From an uncultured Blautia sp. (GTDB taxonomy: Bacteria > Bacillota > Clostridia > Lachnospirales > Lachnospiraceae), in the NCBI GenBank assembly GCA_934424575.1, contig CAKRXU010000033.1:1-31387 (forward strand): a stretch of 31,387 nucleotides of DNA, written 5' to 3'. The notes under the pieces are model-generated. The model was not told where the DNA came from. It made no database searches and saw only the letters and a list, made by a program, of their open reading frames with translations. Every line of letters starts with the position of its first letter. The first letter of the stretch is position 1. Below are positions 23,779 through 30,127 of the stretch, in pieces. Both the position numbers and the translations under genes were made by a program.

Positions 23779-23807
23779 TTGCATATTTATAAAAATTGTT
23801 GTATATT
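23779..23807 (+). promoter_or_regulatory. argG promoter overlapping paired TGCAT sites
   Basis: TTGCAT (23779-23784) and TATATT (23802-23807) are 17 bases apart, mirroring the argC promoter, which also has TTGCAT as its -35. A second TGCAT (23767-23771) lies just upstream, making a TGCAT pair over the -35. The leader would be nearly 290 bases and would include the repeat element. Confidence 0.5.
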
Positions 23808-23860
23808 AACTCTTGTCGAAACACGACAGGGCTTAAGATTCACTGCTTTATCATACAATC

Positions 23861-24003
23861 AGTTACTGCTCACTCCGTTTACAGTAACTTGGTCAAAATG
23901 CATTCCAAATCACCTTCGGTGATGGCATTTTGCCCCGTATGTCTCGGGATTTTGCCATATTCATGGCAAAACACCTCGCGGAATATCACCTGTGACAGTA
24001 ACT
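23861..24003. repeat. 143-bp full-length copy of the dispersed hairpin repeat, in the argG leader
   Basis: The element is bounded by perfect 8-bp inverted ends, AGTTACTG (23861-23868) and CAGTAACT (23996-24003). Inside, GTTACTG also pairs with CAGTAAC (23882-23888). A second hairpin pairs CAAAATGC (23894-23901) with GCATTTTG (23925-23932), with an inner ATCACC/GGTGAT stem. A third pairs TTTTGCCAT (23950-23958) with ATGGCAAAA (23963-23971). It has no coding capacity. Confidence 0.75.
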
Positions 24004-24101
24004 AAAATCTTACTAAAGCGCAGGAATCTTTACCTTTTATAATATCAAATATTCATGTATCTGCCAAGTGCAGGACATTAAATTTTCAGGAGGAATACAT
24101 T

Positions 24102-25334
24102 ATGAAAGAAAAAGTTGTACTTGCATACTCAGGTGGTCTTGATACCACAGCACTGATCCCGTGGCTGAAGGAAACATTTGATTACGAAGTTGTCTGCTGC
24201 TGTGTAAACTGCGGACAGGGAAACGAACTGGATGGTCTGGATGAGAGAGCGAAACTTTCCGGAGCTTCCAAATTATACATCGAAGACATCGTTGATGATT
24301 TCAGTGACAACTACATCATGCCATGCGTACAGGCAGGCGCTGTATACGAACACAAATATCTGCTCGGAACCTCCATGGCCCGTCCGGCGATCGCCAAGAA
24401 ACTCGTTGAGATCGCACGTAAAGAAAATGCCGTTGCTATCTGCCACGGTGCTACCGGTAAAGGTAACGACCAGATCCGTTTCGAACTTGGTATCAAAGCA
24501 CTTGCTCCTGACATCAAGATCATCGCTCCTTGGAGAATGACAGATGTATGGACCATGCAGTCCCGTGATGATGAGCTCGCATTCTGCCAGGCTCATGGAA
24601 TCAACCTTCCATTCGATGCAAGCCACAGCTACAGCCGTGACCGTAACTTATGGCACATCAGCCATGAAGGTCTGGAACTGGAAGATCCTTCCCAGGCTCC
24701 GAACTATGACGACATGCTCGTTTTAAGTGTAACTCCTGAAAAAGCACCAGATAAAGAAACAGAAGTAACCATGACATTTGAGGAAGGTGTTCCGAAGACT
24801 CTCAACGGCAAAGCAATGAAAGTTTCCGAGATCATCACAGAGCTCAACCGTCTTGGCGGCGAGAACGGAATCGGTATCGTTGATATCGTAGAAAACCGTG
24901 TTGTTGGTATGAAATCCCGTGGTGTATATGAGACTCCTGGCGGAACAATCCTGATGGCAGCTCATGAGCAGCTCGAGGAACTGATCCTTGACCGTGACAC
25001 CATGGAAGCCAAGAAAAAGATCGGCAGCCAGTTCGCTCAGGTCGTATACGAAGGAAAATGGTTCACACCACTTCGTGAGGCACTCCAGGCATTCGTAGAG
25101 TCCACTCAGAAATATGTAACCGGTGAAGTTAAATTCAAACTTTACAAAGGAAACATCATCAAAGCTGGTACAACTTCTCCGTACAGCCTGTACAACGAAT
25201 CTCTTGCATCCTTCACAACAGGTGACATGTATGACCACCACGATGCAGACGGATTCATCACTCTGTTCGGTCTTCCGCTCAAAGTTCGTGCAATGAAATT
25301 ACTGGAAGTTGAAAAGAACAAAAACAACAAATAA
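24102..25334 (+). CDS. argG: Argininosuccinate synthase ArgG
   Basis: ArgG joins citrulline and aspartate with ATP. The 410-residue protein has the PP-loop AYSGGLDTTALIPWL at the N terminus, CVNCGQGNELDGL, GTSMARPAIAKKLVEIA, CHGATGKGNDQIRFEL, IAPWR, ASHSYSRDRNLWHISHEG, GMKSRGVYETPGG and PYSLYNESLASFTTGDMYDHHDADGF. It is full length. The ATG has AGGAGG 8 bases upstream. It is divergent from argC; argF and argH are not in the window. Codon use is biased, as in well-expressed genes. A terminator follows directly. Confidence 0.97.
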   Translation: MKEKVVLAYSGGLDTTALIPWLKETFDYEVVCCCVNCGQGNELDGLDERAKLSGASKLYIEDIVDDFSDNYIMPCVQAGAVYEHKYLLGTSMARPAIAKKLVEIARKENAVAICHGATGKGNDQIRFELGIKALAPDIKIIAPWRMTDVWTMQSRDDELAFCQAHGINLPFDASHSYSRDRNLWHISHEGLELEDPSQAPNYDDMLVLSVTPEKAPDKETEVTMTFEEGVPKTLNGKAMKVSEIITELNRLGGENGIGIVDIVENRVVGMKSRGVYETPGGTILMAAHEQLEELILDRDTMEAKKKIGSQFAQVVYEGKWFTPLREALQAFVESTQKYVTGEVKFKLYKGNIIKAGTTSPYSLYNESLASFTTGDMYDHHDADGFITLFGLPLKVRAMKLLEVEKNKNNK

Positions 25335-25349
25335 TCACAGCTTTTACTT

Positions 25350-25383
25350 TCCGGCGGTCTGTTTTCAGACTGCCGGATTTTTT
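25350..25383 (+). terminator. Terminator of argG
   Basis: TCCGGCGGTCTG (25350-25361) pairs with CAGACTGCCGGA (25366-25377) over TTTT, with one wobble position, followed by six T residues. Confidence 0.92.
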
Positions 25384-25443
25384 ATACCAAATTTCATGCA
25401 ATTTTTTTGTACAATATTATACATAGAAGTTTTCATTTTATAT

Positions 25444-25472
25444 TTGACAGAAAACATTTCCTATTTTATAAT
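25444..25472 (+). promoter_or_regulatory. Consensus promoter of the guanine deaminase operon
   Basis: TTGACA (25444-25449) and TATAAT (25467-25472) are perfect and 17 bases apart. The predicted start is about 20 bases before the riboswitch aptamer. The stretch 25384-25443 holds nothing I recognise. Confidence 0.85.
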
Positions 25473-25495
25473 AATTTCATAAACAATAGTGTAAA

Positions 25496-25558
25496 ACTTA
25501 TATAGGTCCATAATTGGTTGGACGTCTCTACCAACTACCGTAATAGTTGCCTATAAGT
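25496..25558 (+). ncRNA. Purine riboswitch aptamer, guanine/hypoxanthine type
   Basis: P1 pairs ACTTATA (25496-25502) with TATAAGT (25552-25558). P2 pairs GTCCA with TGGAC around a loop containing TTGG. The joining segment GTCTCTACC is followed by P3 (CAACTA with TAGTTG), whose loop CCGTAA is the family's L3 signature and can contact the GG of L2. The J3/1 segment reads CCTAT, so the specificity base (position 74 in the xpt numbering) is C, predicting guanine or hypoxanthine rather than adenine. The J1/2 segment (TAGG) differs from the usual TAAT. It controls guanine deaminase and an NCS2 permease, which fits. The repeat hairpin directly abuts P1. Confidence 0.85.
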
Positions 25559-25620
25559 GTTACTGTTTACTTTGTTTACAGTAACTTTTCGGGCAAAATA
25601 TCCGGTATTTTTTTTGCCCG
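25559..25620. repeat. Dispersed hairpin repeat abutting the riboswitch
   Basis: GTTACTGT (25559-25566) and ACAGTAAC (25578-25585) are exact reverse complements around an 11-base loop and are followed by TTTT. A second hairpin pairs CGGGCAAAA (25590-25598) with TTTTGCCCG (25612-25620). The first base of the repeat is the base after P1 of the aptamer, so it occupies the place of the expression platform and may be its terminator. Confidence 0.7.
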
Positions 25621-25652
25621 GAAGGTCCCAGACAAAAAAGGAGGTAGCTTAT

Positions 25653-26933
25653 ATGAAACCAACCACTTTTGCCATCAGAGGAACGGTATGTTTCAGCACA
25701 GACTCACAGAACCTGACCTGCCTTGAGAATGCATTTATCGTCTGTCAGGACGGACGTACTGTCGGTGTTTTCCCGGAGCTTCCGGCTCAGTTTGAAGGAA
25801 TTCCTGTTAAAGATGTGGGCGATCAGCTTATCATTCCGGGAATGAACGATCTCCACCTTCACGCTCCGCAGTATGCATTTCACGGCATGTATATGGATCT
25901 GGAACTGCTGGAATGGCTGAATCAGGTTACTTTCCCGGAGGAAGCCCGCTATGCAGATCTCAGTTACGCCGAGAAAGCCTATTCTATCTTTGCAGAGGAT
26001 CTGCGCCAGAGTGCCACGACATGTGCTTCCATCTTTGCAACCCTGCATGTAGAGGCAACCGAACTTCTGATGGATCTCATGGAAAAAACAGGTCTCAAAA
26101 CCTATATCGGAAAGGTCAACATGGACCGCAATGGAACCGCTGACCTTCAGGAAAAAAGCGCTGTTGTTTCTGCGGGAGATACTGTCCGCTGGCTCACTGA
26201 CACTGCCGGAAAATATGAGAACGTCAAGCCGATTCTTACACCACGTTTCACCCCTTCCTGCACAGATGAGCTTATGAATGCGCTGGCAGAACTCCAGAGA
26301 ACTTACCGTCTTCCGGTACAGTCCCATCTTTCCGAGAACCAGAGTGAGATTGCCTGGGTACACGAACTGTGCCCCAATACTTCTTTTTATGGAGAGGCAT
26401 ACGATCAGTTTGGTCTTTTTGGCAGTCCTGACTGCCCTGCGATCATGGCACACTGTGTCTACAGTTCAGATGCTGAGATCGCCCTTATGAAAAAGCGGGG
26501 AGTTTTTGTCGCCCACTGTCCTCAGTCCAACACGAATCTTTCTTCCGGCATCGCCCCTGTACGACGTTATCTCGAAGAAGATCTTCACATCGGACTTGGC
26601 ACGGATATTGCAGGTGGTCATTCCCTGTCCATGCTCCGCGCGATCGCCGATGCCATTCAGGTATCCAAGCTTCGATGGAGGCTTGTGGATGATTCCCTGA
26701 AGTCGCTTTCCCTGGAAGAAGCTTTCTATATGGCAACCATGGGCGGTGGAGCTTTCTTTGGAAAGGTCGGTACTTTTTTGGAAGGCTATGAGTTTGATGC
26801 TCTGATCCTGGATGATCGGGGTCTCCGTCATCCTCAGCCACTGACGGCACGTGAAAGACTTGAGAGACTGATCTATCTTTCGGATGACAGATGCATCACC
26901 GGAAAATATGTTTCCGGAAACAAAATCTTTTAG
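25653..26933 (+). CDS. guaD: Guanine deaminase
   Basis: The enzyme hydrolyses guanine to xanthine and ammonia. The 426-residue amidohydrolase has the metal motif PGMNDLHLHAPQ (His68, His70), GMYMDLELLEWLNQVTFPEE, which is typical of guanine deaminases, KVNMDRNG, TPRFTPSC, VQSHLSEN (metal His), AHCVYSS, VAHCPQSNTNLSSG and GLGTDIAGGHS (metal Asp). I chose ATG 25653 with AAGGAGG 7 bases upstream; the longer frame would start inside the riboswitch. The upstream riboswitch indicates control by guanine. The NCS2 permease gene follows after 36 bases, so uptake and deamination are co-expressed. Confidence 0.94.
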   Translation: MKPTTFAIRGTVCFSTDSQNLTCLENAFIVCQDGRTVGVFPELPAQFEGIPVKDVGDQLIIPGMNDLHLHAPQYAFHGMYMDLELLEWLNQVTFPEEARYADLSYAEKAYSIFAEDLRQSATTCASIFATLHVEATELLMDLMEKTGLKTYIGKVNMDRNGTADLQEKSAVVSAGDTVRWLTDTAGKYENVKPILTPRFTPSCTDELMNALAELQRTYRLPVQSHLSENQSEIAWVHELCPNTSFYGEAYDQFGLFGSPDCPAIMAHCVYSSDAEIALMKKRGVFVAHCPQSNTNLSSGIAPVRRYLEEDLHIGLGTDIAGGHSLSMLRAIADAIQVSKLRWRLVDDSLKSLSLEEAFYMATMGGGAFFGKVGTFLEGYEFDALILDDRGLRHPQPLTARERLERLIYLSDDRCITGKYVSGNKIF

Positions 26934-26969
26934 TGCACAGGCTGTGCGCCATACGAAGGGGGTACTTAT

Positions 26970-28346
26970 ATGAATCTCGACAAACTTTTCCACCTCAAAG
27001 AAAACCACACAGATGTCAAAACTGAGGTCATGGCAGGAATCACAACCTTTATGACAATGGCCTATATCCTGGCTGTCAACCCGAATATCCTGTCTGCATC
27101 CGGCATGGACCGCGGATCTGTCTTTACAGCAACCGCACTGTCCGCATTTATCGCAAGCTGTCTGATGGCACTTCTGTCCAACTATCCATTCGTTCTTGCT
27201 CCTGGAATGGGCCTGAACGCATACTTTACCTACACCGTAGTCCTTGGTATGGGATACACCTGGCAGCAGGCACTTGCAGCAGTATTTGCAGAAGGTATCA
27301 TCTTTATCCTGCTTTCCCTCACCAATGTTCGTGAAGCGATCTTCAACTCCATTCCGATGAACCTGAAGCACGCCGTATCTGTAGGTATCGGCCTCTTTAT
27401 CGCATTTATCGGACTCCAGAACGCCAAGATCGTTGTTGGAAATGACTCTACACTGGTAAGCATCTTTTCCTTCAAATCCTCTGTTGCAGAGGGAACTTTT
27501 TCCTCACAGGGCATCACTGTTCTCCTTGCACTGATCGGTATCCTGGTCACAGCCATCCTTCTTGCCAAGGACGTTAAGGGCAGCATACTCTGGGGCATCC
27601 TGATCACCTGGGTTCTCGGGATCATCTGTCAGCTTACACATTTGTATGTTCCGAATGCTGACCTCGGATACTACAGTCTGCTTCCTGATTTTTCAAGCGG
27701 GATCTCTGTGCCAAGCATGGCTCCGACCTTTATGAAGATGGATTTTTCCATTGTATTTTCACTGGATTTCGTAGTCATCATGTTTGCATTCCTGTTTGTA
27801 GATATGTTTGATACTCTCGGAACCCTGATCGGTGTAGCTTCCAAGGCTGACATGCTCGATAAGGACGGCAAGCTTCCAAAGATCAAGGGCGCACTGCTCT
27901 CTGACGCTGTCGGAACAACTGTAGGTGCTATGTGCGGTACTTCCACCGTTACCACCTTTGTCGAAAGTGCCTCCGGTGTTGCAGAGGGCGGACGTACAGG
28001 ACTCACCTCCATGGTAGCAGGTATCCTGTTTGCTCTTTCTCTTCTGCTTTCCCCGATCTTCCTGGCAATTCCTTCCTTTGCGACAGCACCGGCTCTGATC
28101 GTCGTAGGTTACCTGATGCTGACCTCTGTCACCAAGATCGATTTCAGCGACATGACAGAAGCGATCCCGTGCTTTATCGCGATCATCGCAATGCCATTCA
28201 TGTACAGTATTTCCGAAGGCATCTCCATGGGAGTTATCTCCTACGTAGTGATCAACCTGATCACCGGCAAAGCCAAAGAAAAGAAGATCAGTGCACTGAT
28301 GTACGTTCTTGCCGTATTATTTGTACTGAAATATATCTTCATCTAA
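26970..28346 (+). CDS. NCS2-family purine permease (guanine/hypoxanthine type)
   Basis: The 458-residue integral membrane protein belongs to the AzgA/PbuG branch of the NCS2 family, proton symporters for purine bases. It begins LFHLKENHTDVKTEVMAGITTFMTMAYILAVNP, then APGMGLNAYFTYTVV, KHAVSVGIGLFIAFIGLQNA, FLFVDMFDTLGTLIGVASKADMLD, and the family signature CGTSTVTTFVESASGVAEGGRTGL, with 12-14 hydrophobic segments overall. The start ATG has GGGGG upstream. It shares the transcript of guanine deaminase and is closed by a terminator, so guanine or hypoxanthine is the likely substrate; xanthine or adenine cannot be excluded by sequence alone. Confidence 0.92.
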   Translation: MNLDKLFHLKENHTDVKTEVMAGITTFMTMAYILAVNPNILSASGMDRGSVFTATALSAFIASCLMALLSNYPFVLAPGMGLNAYFTYTVVLGMGYTWQQALAAVFAEGIIFILLSLTNVREAIFNSIPMNLKHAVSVGIGLFIAFIGLQNAKIVVGNDSTLVSIFSFKSSVAEGTFSSQGITVLLALIGILVTAILLAKDVKGSILWGILITWVLGIICQLTHLYVPNADLGYYSLLPDFSSGISVPSMAPTFMKMDFSIVFSLDFVVIMFAFLFVDMFDTLGTLIGVASKADMLDKDGKLPKIKGALLSDAVGTTVGAMCGTSTVTTFVESASGVAEGGRTGLTSMVAGILFALSLLLSPIFLAIPSFATAPALIVVGYLMLTSVTKIDFSDMTEAIPCFIAIIAMPFMYSISEGISMGVISYVVINLITGKAKEKKISALMYVLAVLFVLKYIFI

Positions 28347-28364
28347 ATAGTTATAATTATTCAT

Positions 28365-28398
28365 AAGGGCTCTGCGCATGCGGAGCTCTTATTTTTTT
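28365..28398 (+). terminator. Terminator of the guanine deaminase-permease operon
   Basis: AAGGGCTCTGC (28365-28375) pairs with GCGGAGCTCTT (28380-28390) with wobble pairs, followed by ATTTTTTT (28391-28398). Confidence 0.88.
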
Positions 28399-28416
28399 AT
28401 TTTCACTCTTTATCAA

Positions 28417-28437
28417 TGCATAGTTATGCATTATAAT
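28417..28437 (+). promoter_or_regulatory. Possible EamA promoter -10 with TGCAT-N4-ATGCA palindrome
   Basis: TGCAT (28417-28421) and ATGCA (28426-28430) are separated by AGTT and are directly followed by a perfect TATAAT (28432-28437). The palindrome has the same layout as the one at 23734-23747 in the arg region. No good -35 is seen 17 bases upstream (TTTATC), so an activator-dependent or weak promoter is possible. Confidence 0.4.
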
Positions 28438-28447
28438 AGTGATACCA

Positions 28448-28611
28448 GGGTTTAAAACGGATATGACTTTCATGCTTGCATGAAAAGGCATATCCATTTG
28501 AAACCCGCCAAATATGAGGAAGTAGTGATTTACGCAGTAAATCTACGGATTCCGAATATTTGCAGAATCACGGAAGATGCAGAGCATCGGAGTGATTCGT
28601 AAGTATCTTTT
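28448..28611 (+). ncRNA. Three-hairpin structured leader upstream of the EamA gene (candidate cis-regulatory RNA)
   Basis: Hairpin 1 (28448-28506) pairs GGGTTT with AAACCC, GGATATG with CATATCC and TTTCATG with CATGAAA over CTTG. Hairpin 2 (28522-28546) pairs GATTTAC with GTAAATC over GCA, extended by GTA/TAC. Hairpin 3 (28556-28606) pairs ATATTTGC and GAATCAC with GTGATTC and GTAAGTAT, encloses GATGC/GCATC, and is followed by CTTTT, so it could terminate transcription before the ribosome site at about 28616. I do not match it to a known riboswitch. A non-coding mobile repeat is the alternative. Confidence 0.55.
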
Positions 28612-28628
28612 ACACGAGGAGAAATATT

Positions 28629-29531
28629 ATGAAAAAAGAATCTGTTCCGGTCAGGAATTCGCTTTTGCTTTTGCTGACCGCCACCATCTGGGGTGTGGCT
28701 TTTGTCGCACAGAGCGTCAGCATGGACTATATTGGAGGCTTTACCTTCAATGCCGTCCGAAATATCATCGGTGCGATCGCACTGCTGCCTGTCATCTGGG
28801 GACTTGGCAAGACCAGATCTGCCAGTGAGCAGCGCCCCTCCGACCGCAAAACTCTGATCACCGGCGGTATCTGCTGCGGTATCCTGCTCTGCCTTGCAAG
28901 CAACTTCCAGCAATTCGGTATCAAATACACCACCGTCGGCAAAGCCGGATTCATCACCGCCTGCTACATCATCATCGTTCCGGTCATCGGTATCTTCCTT
29001 AAGAAAAAATGCAGCCCGTTTATCTGGATCGCCGTAATCCTTTCCTTATGCGGCCTGTACCTTCTCTGCCTGACACCGGGCGAGGGATTTGCCATTGGCA
29101 AGGGAGAGCTGCTCGTGCTGATCTGTGCAGTACTTTTTTCCCTGCATATCCTGGTGATCGACCATTTCTCACCTCTGGTAGACGGCGTAAAAATGTCCTG
29201 CATCCAGTTCCTGGTCTGCGGTATCCTCTCCTTGATCCCTGCCCTGCTCTTTGAAAGTCCGGATCTCGCAGGCATCCTTGCAGCCAAAATTCCGATCCTC
29301 TATGCCGGAGTTATGTCCTGTGGAGTTGCCTACACCCTGCAGATCGTCGGTCAGAAAGGCATGAACCCGACCGTAGCCTCCCTGATCCTCAGCCTGGAAT
29401 CCTGCATTTCCGTGCTCGCCGGCTGGCTGATCCTTGGACAAAACTTAAGCGGCCGTGAGATTTTTGGCTGTGTGCTGATGTTTGGTGCGATCATCCTTGC
29501 ACAGCTCCCGCAGAAAAATCCTGCCGCATAA
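28629..29531 (+). CDS. EamA-family (DMT superfamily) transporter
   Basis: The 300-residue protein has ten hydrophobic helices in two EamA repeats: the first begins LLLLLTATIWGVAFVAQSVSMDYIGGFTFNAVRNIIGA, the second begins KGELLVLICAVLFSLHILVIDHFS. The NPTVASLILSLESCISVLAGWLILGQNLSGREIFGCVLMFGAII ending is typical for drug/metabolite exporters. The ATG has AGGAG 7 bases upstream. It is monocistronic between two terminators. Substrate is unknown; the arg-type palindrome and structured leader upstream hint at control by a metabolite, but that is conjecture. Confidence 0.9.
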   Translation: MKKESVPVRNSLLLLLTATIWGVAFVAQSVSMDYIGGFTFNAVRNIIGAIALLPVIWGLGKTRSASEQRPSDRKTLITGGICCGILLCLASNFQQFGIKYTTVGKAGFITACYIIIVPVIGIFLKKKCSPFIWIAVILSLCGLYLLCLTPGEGFAIGKGELLVLICAVLFSLHILVIDHFSPLVDGVKMSCIQFLVCGILSLIPALLFESPDLAGILAAKIPILYAGVMSCGVAYTLQIVGQKGMNPTVASLILSLESCISVLAGWLILGQNLSGREIFGCVLMFGAIILAQLPQKNPAA

Positions 29532-29560
29532 ATAATCTCAACGTTATTTCCACGCAGCAA

Positions 29561-29604
29561 AAAAGGTCATCACTTTCAGAAAACTCTGATCGTGATGACC
29601 TTTT
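29561..29604. terminator. Bidirectional terminator between the EamA gene and the second DtxR-type gene
   Basis: AAAAGGTCATCAC (29561-29573) and GTGATGACCTTTT (29592-29604) are exact reverse complements, with an inner TCAGA/TCTGA stem. A and T tails allow use by both convergent genes. Confidence 0.9.
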
Positions 29605-29632
29605 GTATTTCGTTATTGTATTTCATATACTA

Positions 29633-30007
29633 TCAGATCTCGCCCTTGGCTGTCAGATGCTCCTTGATCTTCTCGAAGCTCTCGTCGCTGACATCATGCT
29701 CCATCTTGCAGGCATCTGCCCTTGCAACCTCCGGTGAAACACCAAGACCCTCAAGCATCTTGGTCAGAACAGTATGTCTCTCATAAATCCTGTGTGCGAT
29801 CTCTGAACCCTTATCCATCAATGTGACCGTGCCATAACGGTCCATTGCGATATAGCCGTCTTCTCTTAATAATTTCATTGCATGGCTTACGCTCGGTTTG
29901 GATACTCCCAGCATAGATGCAATGTCAACAGAGCGCACCCCGCCGCCTTTTTTGGATAAAACCAGAATCGCTTCCAGATAATCCTCCGCTGATTCTCTAA
30001 TCTGCAT
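29633..30007 (-). CDS. Second DtxR/MntR-family metalloregulator (short form)
   Basis: This 124-residue protein is a paralogue of the one at 18701-19075 with the same length and architecture: AEDYLEAILVLSKK, VRSVDIASMLGVSKPSVSHAMKLLRE, a wing with GTVTLMDKG, IAHRIYERHTVL and ARADACKMEHDVS. The metal-site position equal to MntR Asp8 is Asp9 here (Asn9 in the paralogue), and Glu12 and the Cys-x-x-Glu-His motif are kept, so metal preference may differ between the two. The start is ATG 30005-30007 with GGGAGG 7 bases upstream. No metal transporter is adjacent, so its targets lie outside the window. Confidence 0.88.
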   Translation of the reverse strand: MQIRESAEDYLEAILVLSKKGGGVRSVDIASMLGVSKPSVSHAMKLLREDGYIAMDRYGTVTLMDKGSEIAHRIYERHTVLTKMLEGLGVSPEVARADACKMEHDVSDESFEKIKEHLTAKGEI

Positions 30008-30031
30008 AAAAATACCTCCCATATGTTGTTT

Positions 30032-30060
30032 ATAGTATCATAAAAATCGACATATTTCAA
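30032..30060 (-). promoter_or_regulatory. Promoter of the second DtxR-type gene
   Basis: Read leftward, TTGAAA (30055-30060) and TACTAT (30032-30037) are 17 bases apart. No TTAG/CTAA palindrome like that of the feo promoter is present. Confidence 0.55.
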
Positions 30061-30127
30061 CAGTTATGGGCGTTATCGCGGCGATTGTTTTTCTCAACTA
30101 ACTGTGATCATCTAGGGGAAAACTTTT

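Larger units (their letters stand above)
23544..24101. other. Intergenic region between divergent argC and argG (558 bp)
   Basis: From left to right it contains a hairpin in the argC leader (AGCAGTT at 23571-23577 with AACTGCT at 23589-23595), the argC promoter (23631-23659), three TGCAT-type palindromes, the argG promoter (23779-23807), the 143-bp repeat element (23861-24003) and the argG leader. No open frame with a ribosome site is present. Confidence 0.65.

Noticed and set aside
25495..25560. Adenine-type purine riboswitch
   Set aside because: The specificity base is C rather than U, and the downstream genes are for guanine and oxopurines.
26466..27371. 301-codon minus-strand open frame
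   Set aside because: It is antisense to guanine deaminase and the permease, and its high Cys and His content reflects the opposite strand's codon bias.
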